Shown piece after piece: positions 1 to 10,757 of a DNA stretch of 40,947 nucleotides (positions are counted from its first letter, which is position 1; every line of letters starts with the position of its first letter). The notes under the pieces are model-generated. The model was not told the origin of the DNA, did not search any database, and saw only the letters and a program-made list of their open reading frames with translations. Source of the DNA: Syntrophomonadaceae bacterium. Lineage in GTDB: Bacteria > Bacillota > Dethiobacteria > DTU022 > PWGO01. The translations under genes were made by a program, and so were the position numbers. The stretch is taken from contig PUKQ01000159.1 in assembly GCA_003550565.1 (NCBI GenBank), forward strand, positions 1-40,947, read 5' to 3'.

Positions 1-2
1 GC

Positions 3-2741
<2,739 letters not shown>

Positions 2742-2800
2742 ATTTTCTTTAGTAGTAATTAACATTAGAGAGAATATATAAATAAGAGTGGAATATATAA

Positions 2801-3688
2801 ATGGAAATTATTAATTCTTTTTTTTACAGCAAGGGGACGAAATGTGCCGGGTGGTTGTATATGCCCCAAGCTAGTTCTCTGCCGCCGCCGGTAGTGGTTA
2901 TGGCTCATGGATTTGGCGCTGAAAGTAGTTTTAAGTTACCTGCATTTGCAGAAAAGTTTGTCCAAAAAGGTATGGCAGTGTTCCTTTTTGATTACCGTAA
3001 CTTTGGGAGCAGCGAAGGTGAGCCCCGAAACCTGGTAAGCCCATCCAGGCACGTTCGGTATTGGTTGGCTGCCGTGGAGCATGTGCGAACTCTGGAAGAG
3101 GTCGATGCCGACCGAATAGCCCTTTGGGGCACTTCCTTTAGTGGTGGGCATGTTTTGGTGGTGGCGGCAATAGACAAAGGAATTTCGGCGGTTGTTTCTC
3201 AGATTCCCTTTGTGGATGGCATTGCAGCGCTTTTCTCCTATTCTCCCGGCTATATTTTTAAGGCCACTGCCAATGGACTTAGGGATCTTTTAAGCAGTAT
3301 AATCTTTAAAAAAAGGCATTACGTGAAAATAGTGGGTGAACCGAGATCATTTGCTGTTCTAAACACTCCCGAGTCACTGCCCGGTTATATGGGAATAGTC
3401 CCGGAAGAAACTTCCTGGCAAAACAGGTGCCCGGCTAAAGCTTTGCTTGAAATTCCCGCCTATCGCCCCGCGAAGTATGCCCCCCGCATCAATTGCCCGG
3501 TATTAGTAGTTTATGGTGAGAAAGATTCACTTATTGCCGCCGGGGATGTGCGGAAAACCGTTCAGCGCATAAAAGATGTAAAGGAAGCCCCTTTGCCCAC
3601 AGGGCATTTCGATATATATTACAGTGAAATGTTCACAAAAGTGGCGGAAATAGAAGCTGAATTTTTACAGGAAGAATTACAAACATAA
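2801..3688 (+). CDS. Alpha/beta hydrolase (S9/dienelactone-hydrolase-like)
   Basis: A 295-residue cytoplasmic serine hydrolase of unknown substrate. It shows the oxyanion-region HGFGAE motif (about 36-41), the nucleophile elbow WGTSFSGG with probable nucleophile Ser112, a late acid in VVYGEKDS and the catalytic His in TGHFDIYY near the C-terminus. A serine sits in the elbow where many relatives have glycine (GTSFGG). There is no signal peptide. The ATG has only a weak purine-rich leader. It lies between the beta-galactosidase and an SDR, all on the same strand with short gaps, so co-transcription is possible. Esterase, thioesterase or peptidase activity cannot be separated by eye. Confidence 0.85.
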   Translation: MEIINSFFYSKGTKCAGWLYMPQASSLPPPVVVMAHGFGAESSFKLPAFAEKFVQKGMAVFLFDYRNFGSSEGEPRNLVSPSRHVRYWLAAVEHVRTLEEVDADRIALWGTSFSGGHVLVVAAIDKGISAVVSQIPFVDGIAALFSYSPGYIFKATANGLRDLLSSIIFKKRHYVKIVGEPRSFAVLNTPESLPGYMGIVPEETSWQNRCPAKALLEIPAYRPAKYAPRINCPVLVVYGEKDSLIAAGDVRKTVQRIKDVKEAPLPTGHFDIYYSEMFTKVAEIEAEFLQEELQT

Positions 3689-3725
3689 TTGACGAGGACA
3701 TGTACCTGAGAAAGGGGAGTAAAAG

Positions 3726-4541
3726 ATGCTTAATAAAAGGGAGCATTTTTTTGAGAGCAAAGTAGCAGTAATAACAGGTGCCAGTTCCGGCATTGGTAAA
3801 GCTTTGGCCTTTGATTTGACGGAATCGGGATGCAAAGTAGTGATGGTGGCCCGGCATAGGAAGAATTTAGAAGAGATAGCCGCAGAAATGTATACGGAAA
3901 AAACGATGGTTTTGCCTGCTGATGTCACCGATTATACCGAGGTCTCTTCCATGGTAGATCAAGTAATAAAGGAATGGGGAAGAATTGACATATTAATAAA
4001 CTGTGCCGGCACTTTCAAAGCGGGAGGCTTGGTTTCTCTTCCATTGGAAACCATGCATGAAACCATGGAAGTAAATTATAAGGGAACGGTGAATTGCGTT
4101 AAAGCGTCTTTGCCTTATATGGTGGAACAAGGCAGTGGATCTATCGTATTGCTTTCTTCGCTTGCCGGTAGATTGGCTTTTCCGGGATGTTCTGCTTATG
4201 GGGCTTCTAAATTTGCCCTCTATGGTTTTGCCAATATAGTGAGGCCGGAATTAAAAAAACATGGTATTCACATGATGGCCGTATATCCGTCTTTTGTAGA
4301 CTCCCCCCTGGTAGAAGGGCATATAGAAAGGGTTAAAAAATCGTTTTTTTTCCGCATCAGCCGTGATTTTTCGCCGCAAAAAGTTTCCCGAGCCATCATG
4401 AAAGGACTGATCAAAAAGAAAAGGGAAATGGTGCTACCTCCCACGCTCGGCTGGGCCGCGGCGATTTACGGATTATGCCCCCGCCCGGTTGAATATTTTA
4501 TAGGTAAATTTCATGGGGGTTGGCCGGATCCACTGGAATAA
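3726..4541 (+). CDS. Short-chain dehydrogenase/reductase (classical SDR)
   Basis: A 271-residue NAD(P)-dependent oxidoreductase. The cofactor motif GASSGIGKA lies near residues 18-26, NCAG follows at about 92, and the catalytic Ser (LLSSLAGR) and Tyr-x3-Lys (YGASK) are present, so the enzyme should be active. The Arg in VARHRKN after the second strand favours NADP(H). The C-terminal part is basic (MKGLIKKKREM), as in SDRs that act on lipid-like substrates near membranes, and the family resembles SDRs annotated as 3-ketosphinganine or steroid reductases; the substrate is unproven. The start is supported by a good site (AAAGGGGAG). It lies 37 bases after the hydrolase gene. Confidence 0.88.
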   Translation: MLNKREHFFESKVAVITGASSGIGKALAFDLTESGCKVVMVARHRKNLEEIAAEMYTEKTMVLPADVTDYTEVSSMVDQVIKEWGRIDILINCAGTFKAGGLVSLPLETMHETMEVNYKGTVNCVKASLPYMVEQGSGSIVLLSSLAGRLAFPGCSAYGASKFALYGFANIVRPELKKHGIHMMAVYPSFVDSPLVEGHIERVKKSFFFRISRDFSPQKVSRAIMKGLIKKKREMVLPPTLGWAAAIYGLCPRPVEYFIGKFHGGWPDPLE

Positions 4542-4687
4542 AAGTTTTTTTCGGAAGTGATATTTCTGTCTTTCATGTTTATCTTTATTTCTTTCTAAAT
4601 CTTTATAAGATAATTTAAAACACTTTTGCCCTATAATTTTTTAGGGAAAGGTAGTCTGTTTTTGCATAATTACTTAATGAGTGAACT

Positions 4688-4719
4688 CCTGTTTTTATTT
4701 ATAAGTTAATAAAAGCAGG
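4688..4719. repeat. Intergenic hairpin, 12-bp arms
   Basis: CCTGTTTTTATT and AATAAAAGCAGG pair over 12 positions (one G-T) around an 8-base loop. It lies between the SDR and the HAD gene. No T-run follows on the plus strand, so it is not a standard terminator. The rest of the 255-base gap is AT-rich, and I see no further feature in it. Confidence 0.4.
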
Positions 4720-4796
4720 AAATCGGAAAACGCTCATAGAATGATAAACTATTAACTAGATAACACAAATACAAATGTGGAGATATAATTATAATT

Positions 4797-5477
4797 ATGA
4801 TAAAAGCAGTATTGTTTGATCTAGATGGGACTCTTATAGATACATTGCACTTGTATTTGCAAACATATTTTAAAACCATGGAGCACTTTCCTGATGTAGA
4901 ATTACTTGATATGAAGCAAATAGAGGCGTTGAAGCCTACTTCGGAATACCGGGCCCTGGAAAAATTGGTGGGCGAAGAATTGGCAGAAAAAGCATTTAAT
5001 ATTTTTTTAGATAATTATAGTCAATTGCACGCGGAATTATTTCAAGGAGCTTTTCCCGGGGTTATTTCCATGCTGGAAATACTACGGGAAAAGGGTTTTT
5101 TGCTGGGTATAGTAACCGGTAAGAGTAGACCTGCCTGGGAGATTACCAGCGCTCAAGTAAATTTGGGTGAATTTGATGTGGTGATAACCGATAATGAGGT
5201 GATCCACCCCAAGCCTCATCCTGATGGGTTGGTTGAAGCCATGCGATTACTGGGAATACCTCTGACAGAAGCGCAGAAAGTGGTTTATGTGGGTGATTCT
5301 ATAAGCGATCTGCTTGCGGCAAGGGAAGCAGGAGTTAAATTTGCGGCGGCGGTATGGTCTTACTGGGTTAAAACCCATGAATTTTTATCATGGTTGGAAA
5401 ATGAAAGAGAAAATTTTGCCATTTTGGAAGTTTCGGCTGATTTGATTGATTATCTTGATAACGAACCGGTTAGCTAA
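4797..5477 (+). CDS. HAD-superfamily phosphatase (phosphoglycolate phosphatase-like)
   Basis: A 226-residue soluble hydrolase of the haloacid dehalogenase superfamily, subfamily I with a helical cap. Motif I DLDGTLIDT (nucleophile Asp8, acid Asp10), motif II GIVTGKS, motif III Lys in HPKPHPDG and motif IV YVGDSISD are all present. Cap residues lie between about 20 and 85. The length fits PGP/PpaX-type enzymes that remove phosphate from small metabolites. The ATG follows a poor ribosome binding site (TGGAGATATAATT). A second, distinct HAD gene lies at 18322. The substrate cannot be assigned. Confidence 0.85.
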   Translation: MIKAVLFDLDGTLIDTLHLYLQTYFKTMEHFPDVELLDMKQIEALKPTSEYRALEKLVGEELAEKAFNIFLDNYSQLHAELFQGAFPGVISMLEILREKGFLLGIVTGKSRPAWEITSAQVNLGEFDVVITDNEVIHPKPHPDGLVEAMRLLGIPLTEAQKVVYVGDSISDLLAAREAGVKFAAAVWSYWVKTHEFLSWLENERENFAILEVSADLIDYLDNEPVS

Positions 5478-5514
5478 TTAATTAGATTTTTAAATAAAAA
5501 GGGGAGGCAATTTT

Positions 5515-5958
5515 ATGAAGGAAAATGGTAATTCCGCTGCTTTTACAAAAGAGAAAGAAAAAGAAGAAAAGGGGATAAAAAAGCTAAATTTAAGAGAACG
5601 TGATGCAAGTCTGCTTTGTTATGTTTTGGGTTGGGTTAGCGGTCTATTTTTCCTGTTTATGGAGAAGGAAAATAAATTAATTCGTTTCCATGCCATGCAG
5701 TCGGTTATGACTTTTGGGCTTATTACCATAATATTTCTGGTTTTTGCGGGTATAGATTGGATCATTGTTTTAACCCAGGCCTGGGAATTACCCGGTTTTT
5801 TCGTACTTTTGGATATAATTGATATTATAATTACACTTCTATATTTTGTTACTTTTATTCTCTGGGTGCTTTTAATGTATAAGAGCTACCAGGGGGATAA
5901 AGTTAAACTACCCGTGATTGGCGATGCCGCTGAGGAAAGGATTGAAGATTTAACCTAA
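5515..5958 (+). CDS. Small membrane protein, DUF4870/Tic20-like
   Basis: 147 residues. A charged Lys/Glu-rich N-terminus (about 1-30) is followed by hydrophobic segments at roughly 38-50, 65-90 and 100-125, interrupted by the family signature KLIRFHAMQSV, in which the His-Ala-x-Gln sits at the start of the second helix. This pattern matches DUF4870, small integral membrane proteins of unknown function. An excellent site (GGGGAGG) precedes the ATG. It is 37 bases after the HAD gene. Just downstream (5967-5980) a free-standing GAAGGAGG is followed only by a 6-codon TTG frame; I see no gene there. Confidence 0.75.
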   Translation: MKENGNSAAFTKEKEKEEKGIKKLNLRERDASLLCYVLGWVSGLFFLFMEKENKLIRFHAMQSVMTFGLITIIFLVFAGIDWIIVLTQAWELPGFFVLLDIIDIIITLLYFVTFILWVLLMYKSYQGDKVKLPVIGDAAEERIEDLT

Positions 5959-6068
5959 ACATTTGAAGGAGGTTTTTTTGCCGTTTACTCGAGTATAAAA
6001 AAATATCCTTAAATAAGCACGTAATTATCTAATTATAGGAGCATAATTGAGATAATAAAGGAGGAACC

Positions 6069-7031
6069 ATGAATACTAACTATCACCATGTATTTAATGG
6101 AGCAGGATGGATAATGGTATTGAAGCAGTCCCATGACCCGGAAAGGCATAATCCTGAACTGAAGCCCATAGGTATTATACCGGGATATGGAATGAGTGCT
6201 TATATTTTTAGCTATCATCCCTGGGATGTTTCTATGGAAGAGTATTTAGTGAAGCAAGGTTTTGAAGTTTGGTCAATTAATTTTCGCAATCAGGGCGATT
6301 CACGCTGTAATGGAGGTTGCATAGAGTACACTATAGAGGATATTGTATATAATGATTTAAAAGTGGCGGTTGATCATATTTTAGAGATGACCAAAAGCCA
6401 AAGGGATAAAGTTGATCTTATCGGGGGCTCCCTGGGGGGTGCTTATGCATATTTATATGCCGCCTTAATTAATCCTGATAAGGTGGGAGCACTGGTAGGA
6501 ATTGGAGCTCCTTTCAAAATGGTTAATGTTCACCCGGCATTTGTAATGGTAACTTACTGGCCTAAACTTTTGAAACAGGTAAAATTGAACCATACACGTC
6601 AATTGGCTAGATTAGCATTGCCGCTGGTATTAAGAATGCCCCGTTTAATTTCTATATATTTGCATCCCGAAATAGTTGATACCAAGGATCCGGAATCGCT
6701 TTTAAAAGCAATAGAAAATCCTAACTGTCTTCTCAATTACCAGCTTGCTTACTGGGTGAAAAATGAGGAATTATTTATAGAGGGTAAAAGCTTTACCAGT
6801 TTAATGCAAAAGGTGAGCAACCCTATATTGTGTGTTCTTTCCAATGCGGATGGCATTGTTTCCAGAGAAAATGCCCTGGCTGTGCTTGATGCTGCTTCCA
6901 GTGAGGTAAAAGATTATTTTGTCGCCGGAGATGAAAACATTAAGATGGCTCATGCTGATCTCTTTGTTTCCGACTATTGCAAACAAATGGTTTTCGAACC
7001 CATGACAAATTGGCTGTTGCAGCAAAACTAA
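6069..7031 (+). CDS. Alpha/beta hydrolase, lipase/PHA-synthase-like
   Basis: 320 residues. The fold is shown by GIIPGYGMSAY (oxyanion strand, about 35-45), INFRNQGDS, the nucleophile elbow LIGGSLGGAYAY (Ser near 137), and late strand LCVLSNADGIVS with an Asp, then a His in KMAHADLF. The arrangement and the GYGM(S) opening resemble lipase-class hydrolases related to PHA synthase, but the nucleophile is Ser rather than the Cys of PhaC. There is no signal peptide. The start has a perfect AAAGGAGG site. It converges with the aldo/keto reductase gene, with only 13 bases between stop codons. The substrate is unknown; an acyl ester or thioester is plausible. Confidence 0.8.
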   Translation: MNTNYHHVFNGAGWIMVLKQSHDPERHNPELKPIGIIPGYGMSAYIFSYHPWDVSMEEYLVKQGFEVWSINFRNQGDSRCNGGCIEYTIEDIVYNDLKVAVDHILEMTKSQRDKVDLIGGSLGGAYAYLYAALINPDKVGALVGIGAPFKMVNVHPAFVMVTYWPKLLKQVKLNHTRQLARLALPLVLRMPRLISIYLHPEIVDTKDPESLLKAIENPNCLLNYQLAYWVKNEELFIEGKSFTSLMQKVSNPILCVLSNADGIVSRENALAVLDAASSEVKDYFVAGDENIKMAHADLFVSDYCKQMVFEPMTNWLLQQN

Positions 7032-7044
7032 GTTAGGGGTGGCT

Positions 7045-8052
7045 TTACTTTTCGAAAATATCCCGGCACTCTTGCAGCATTTCCCGTATGGGAAGCTTAT
7101 AAGGGCACTTTTCTTCGCATTCGCCGCAGTTTTTACAAGCTGAAGCTTTAATTTCTTGGGAATCATAACGGTCTTGAGCCCATTCATAAAGTTTATATCG
7201 CTTCCAGTAGCCGAGCATTAAAAAGCAAAAAGTAATGTTAATGCCTTCCGGACAGGGAAGACAGTATTCACAGCGGCGGCAAAAGCGAGTGCCCAGTTTT
7301 TGTGCTTCTTTCAGCAGATTTTCCTTTTCTTCTTTTGTCGGTGGAGGCATTTCTGCGGCCCTGGTATTTTTTAATACTTCTTCTTCTTTTTGCATGCCCG
7401 GGATAATAGTGGAAACGGGGTAGCTCAGCAGGTCTCTAACCGCCGTCTCGTTATTGCTTAAAGCCCCTCCACAAAGAGGCTTCATAATAATGGTTCCCAC
7501 TTCCATCTTTTGAGCCAAAGGCAAAAGTTCTTCCATAGCTTCCGGTTCCACTACATTAAAAGGAAATTGGACGGTATCAAAGCTTTCTCTTTGCAGGGCT
7601 TGAACCGCTATTTCAGGATTATGTGAAGTTATGCCGATATACCTTACTTTACCTTCTTTTTGGGCTTCTTTTAGAGCTTTTACACAGTCATTTTCGAAAA
7701 TCAGGTTTAATTCCTCTGAATTACTGACGTTGTGCAGTTGATAAAGGTCTATAAAGTCTGTTTGTAAATTATTCAAGCTTTCATCAATATTTTTTTTAAC
7801 CCTTTCGTAGCTGCGGATGCGTACCTTTGTGGCTAAAATAATATTTTCCCTGGGAATTCCGGCAAGCGCTTTCCCTATTTTGATTTCACTATCTGTATAG
7901 CTGCGGGCGGAATCGAAAAAATTAATGCCTTGTTCATAAGCTTTTTTTACCACAGAAACTGCTTCCGAAAGTGACAGGCGTTGGATAGGAATCCCTCCAA
8001 ATCCCACTGCCGATACTTTAAGGCCTGTTTTGCCGAGTTTCCTGAACTGCAT
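7045..8052 (-). CDS. Aldo/keto reductase with C-terminal 4Fe-4S domain
   Basis: NADPH-type aldo/keto reductase barrel fused to a ferredoxin-like tail. The catalytic tetrad is visible: Asp and Tyr in FFDSARSYTDSE, Lys in ILATKV and His in LYQLHNV. Near residue 255 CRRCEYCLPCP starts the Fe-S part, and ACKNCGECEEKCP (about 310) gives a second CxxCxxCxxxC. Such fusions are common in anaerobes and may couple carbonyl reduction to ferredoxin; the substrate is unknown. The ORF track starts at a GTG at 8064, but that GTG is part of the site AAGGAG, 11 bases before the ATG at 8052, so I choose the ATG (335 residues). Confidence 0.88.
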   Translation of the reverse strand: MQFRKLGKTGLKVSAVGFGGIPIQRLSLSEAVSVVKKAYEQGINFFDSARSYTDSEIKIGKALAGIPRENIILATKVRIRSYERVKKNIDESLNNLQTDFIDLYQLHNVSNSEELNLIFENDCVKALKEAQKEGKVRYIGITSHNPEIAVQALQRESFDTVQFPFNVVEPEAMEELLPLAQKMEVGTIIMKPLCGGALSNNETAVRDLLSYPVSTIIPGMQKEEEVLKNTRAAEMPPPTKEEKENLLKEAQKLGTRFCRRCEYCLPCPEGINITFCFLMLGYWKRYKLYEWAQDRYDSQEIKASACKNCGECEEKCPYKLPIREMLQECRDIFEK

Positions 8053-8443
8053 GCTGCGAATCACTCCTTCACCCTGTTCATGGCTTCGTTTTTGTTGCCG
8101 CCTGTTCCCCTGTGAAACTTAAGGGTTATATTTGCCTTACTTTATAATATTACGATTAAGAGTTCCTCTAATCCTTCTTGTTTTGAGTATTATCTCGAAG
8201 GATAGTGCTTGCAGTGTTATTATAAATAAAAGGGATGTTTTATTCCTTGAAGAATTTAATAAACACTGGAAAATGAAAATTTAGATATTTGTTTCGGAAA
8301 GTAAGCGCCATATAAGCTTTTAAGAACAGCTAAAACCCGGGACACCCTATATTTGCTGAAGCGATTTTGGGGAAAAGATAAATATTTATGAAGGCAGAAT
8401 TCTCTTGTTGCCGGTGCAAGGAAGAAAGGAGGAAACTTTTTTA
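8053..8443. other. Divergent intergenic region
   Basis: 391 bases between the divergently transcribed aldo/keto reductase and CoA-transferase genes, so promoters for both should lie here. I see AT-rich stretches (such as TTATAATATTACG near 8141) but no convincing -35/-10 pair. No gene or clear repeat was seen. Confidence 0.5.
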
Positions 8444-9628
8444 ATGATTTTGAATGATATTAGAGTGCTCGACCTCACCAAGGTGCTTGCCGGGCCTTTT
8501 TGTGCTATGCAATTGGCTGATTTTGGCGCGGAAGTGATTAAAGTAGAAAATCCTCATACGGGAGGAGATGATTCCAGGCAATTTGGCCCTCATAGCAATG
8601 ATACCAGCGTTTACTTCATGAGTATAAACCGTAATAAAAAAAGTATTGCCCTTGACCTGAAATCTTCTGCCGGGCAGCAATTATTTAAAGATCTTGTGTG
8701 TGAGGCGGATGTAGTGATGGAAAATTTTCGCGCGGGGGTGATGGATGATTTGGGATTGGGTTATGAAGAGTTAAAAAAAATAAATCCGGGTATTGTTTAT
8801 GCTTCTTCTTCGGGATTCGGACACAGTGGCCCTTATCGGGATCGTCCGGCTTACGATGCTGTTATTCAGGGAATGGGCGGTATTATGAGTGTAACCGGTG
8901 AAAAAGGGGGGAGTCCTACCAGGGTGGGAGTTTCTATAGGGGATCTTGCTGCAGGGCTTTATCTGGCCTATGGGATTGTCCTGGCCCTTTTACATCGGCA
9001 AAAGACCGGCGAAGGACAGAAAGTTGATGTAGCCATGCTTGATTGCCAGGTTGCTCTGCTGGAAAATCATATTTCCCGTTACTTGACTGCTGGAGAGGTT
9101 CCTGAGCCCATCGGAAACCGACATCCTTCCCTGGCCCCGTTTGGTTCTTTTCGAACGTGTGACGGTTATATAATAATTGCGGCAGGTAATGATGGGCTTT
9201 GGAAGGAGCTTTGCCGGGTTCTCGGTTGTCCGGGATGGGCTGAAGATCCACGTTTTGCCACTAATTCGTTAAGAGTAGAAAATTACAGCGCATTAGAGGA
9301 GATCCTGGAGCAAAGGCTAATGGAAAAGACCGGCAGGGAGTGGATAGATATATTAGTAAAATCTGGCATCCCGTGTGGCCCTATCAATAGCATTCCCGAT
9401 CTGGTTAAAGATCCTCAGGTGCAAGCGCGGGACATGATTGTAGAGATTGAGAATCCTAATGGCGGTCAGGTTAGTGTTTCCGGCGTGCCGGTTAAATTAT
9501 CGCATACACCCGGTGATATTACTAAAACTGCTCCTTCCCTGGGAGAAGATACTTATGAGGTTTTGCAAACTTTGCTGGGTTTATCTGACAAAGAAATTAA
9601 TCGTTTGAAAGAAGAGGGAATTGTTTAA
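8444..9628 (+). CDS. CaiB/BaiF class III CoA-transferase
   Basis: Moves coenzyme A between carboxylic acids without a ping-pong intermediate (formyl-CoA transferase, BaiF and CaiB family). Family marks: ILNDIRVLDLTKVLAGPFCAMQLADFGAEVIKVE opening (quoted in part: VLAGPFCAM), NRNKKSIALDLK, the catalytic Asp in VDVAMLD (about 192), and RHPSLAPFGSF. Length 394 residues is normal. The TTG at 8405 in the ORF track is too early; AAAGGAGG precedes the ATG at 8444, where homology begins at once. It heads the plus-strand block that runs on to the DUF169, Fe-S, crotonase and thiolase-fold genes, so it may activate that pathway's acid; the acid is not known. Confidence 0.92.
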   Translation: MILNDIRVLDLTKVLAGPFCAMQLADFGAEVIKVENPHTGGDDSRQFGPHSNDTSVYFMSINRNKKSIALDLKSSAGQQLFKDLVCEADVVMENFRAGVMDDLGLGYEELKKINPGIVYASSSGFGHSGPYRDRPAYDAVIQGMGGIMSVTGEKGGSPTRVGVSIGDLAAGLYLAYGIVLALLHRQKTGEGQKVDVAMLDCQVALLENHISRYLTAGEVPEPIGNRHPSLAPFGSFRTCDGYIIIAAGNDGLWKELCRVLGCPGWAEDPRFATNSLRVENYSALEEILEQRLMEKTGREWIDILVKSGIPCGPINSIPDLVKDPQVQARDMIVEIENPNGGQVSVSGVPVKLSHTPGDITKTAPSLGEDTYEVLQTLLGLSDKEINRLKEEGIV

Positions 9629-9731
9629 GGCGCAACAGAAGTGTAAAAAAAGCCTTCCATAAAATTAAGATAAATAAATTCATTTTTAGATTATTTATCC
9701 GGGGGAATACTGTTAATTGTGGTAATTTTCC

Positions 9732-9740
9732 TGCTATAAT
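9732..9740 (+). promoter_or_regulatory. Extended -10 promoter before DUF169 gene
   Basis: TGCTATAAT combines a perfect -10 hexamer with the TGn extension, which can work without a good -35. It lies about 125 bases before the DUF169 start and is the best promoter signal between the CoA-transferase and the DUF169/Fe-S gene pair. Confidence 0.55.
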
Positions 9741-9866
9741 GTATTTAGCATTTTAATGAAGAACATTCTGGTTTTGTTTATAGAGTAAAGGCAATTTAGA
9801 TTAAATGTTTTTTTAGAGGCAGACCTATTATGCTTGGGGTTAGTTTTCTCAAATGAGGTGAAGACT

Positions 9867-10742
9867 GTGCAGGAAGTTTATTTAGAGACAAAACCTGTGG
9901 CGGTGAAGGCATTTTTTGAGCCTCGGGAAGATTTACAAACAAGAATGGGAGTTTATCAAGGGATTAGCTACTGTGATGCGGTAAGAAGAGCGGCGCAAGA
10001 TGAAGAATTACTTGTTTTAGCTGATTCCATATTAACTTGCCAGTGGTCTCCGGTGGTATTGGGTTTAAAAAAACCGGCAAATAATTTTGAAAAAAGGTTA
10101 GCTCCCCGTATGGAAGGAGTTTGGGGATATTACCTTTCTTCACTGCTGTCTTTTTCTAAAAGAGGCCTGGAACCTGATATCGTAATTATAAGGGGGAGTC
10201 CGCAACTATTAAGGCTTATTCTTTCTCGGATAGGATGGCATAATAGTGCCCTGAATTTAGCCGGAGAACTGGACAAAAGTGCTCTGGGGATTCTCGGTAA
10301 CCATCGTTTTACTTTGAAATCTACCTTAACCATAAACTTCAACAAATTATTTTATTTCCTCAGCAAGAAAGAATGGTGGATGAAGTTTACCGAGTCCATA
10401 TTTCGTTATCCTTTTGCCTGTAATGTTTTTGATCGAATTATTAACGCTTTCATGGCCGATATGTCTATTTGCCGCAATTCTACCGTTATTCCTTACCAAA
10501 CAGGCCTTGTTAATGTTTCTCACTTTTGCGCCGGGGGTATTGGATGGGGTTTAAACCGGCCCGATTATATGACTTCAGGGTTTCCTTACTCTTTGTTCAA
10601 TGTTCTTAGGGAGCAAAATACTGTAAAGTGGCAGGTCAGCAGAAAAGAAATTTTTGAGAGGCCATTGATGCCGGAAAGAAGTATTGGTTGTCGTTTAGAA
10701 TGCTGTTGTGATCATTCTGAAACCGGGAAAAATAAGAAATAG
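9867..10742 (+). CDS. DUF169 family protein
   Basis: 291 residues from the chosen start. The N-terminal KPVAVKAFFEPRED and the Cys-containing middle (SYCDAVRRAAQDEELLVLAD, LTCQWSPVVLGL) match the DUF169 family (COG2043), whose function is not established. Near 210-230 a second Cys region (NVFDRI, DMSICRNS) and a final CRLECCCDH cluster give many cysteines, consistent with metal or Fe-S binding (inference). I prefer the GTG at 9867, preceded by GAGGTGAAGACT, over the TTG at 9834. Only 15 bases separate it from the HdrD-like gene, so the two are almost certainly co-transcribed, pointing to a redox role. Confidence 0.75.
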   Translation: MQEVYLETKPVAVKAFFEPREDLQTRMGVYQGISYCDAVRRAAQDEELLVLADSILTCQWSPVVLGLKKPANNFEKRLAPRMEGVWGYYLSSLLSFSKRGLEPDIVIIRGSPQLLRLILSRIGWHNSALNLAGELDKSALGILGNHRFTLKSTLTINFNKLFYFLSKKEWWMKFTESIFRYPFACNVFDRIINAFMADMSICRNSTVIPYQTGLVNVSHFCAGGIGWGLNRPDYMTSGFPYSLFNVLREQNTVKWQVSRKEIFERPLMPERSIGCRLECCCDHSETGKNKK

Positions 10743-10757
10743 AAAGGAAAAACCCCA

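Noticed and set aside
5988-6000. Shared TCGAGTATAAAAA near 5988 and 18210
   Set aside because: A 13-base AT-rich match without context; could be chance.
6801-7187. 128-residue minus-strand ORF spanning the hydrolase/reductase junction
   Set aside because: Overlaps two well-supported genes in other frames and has no known motif.
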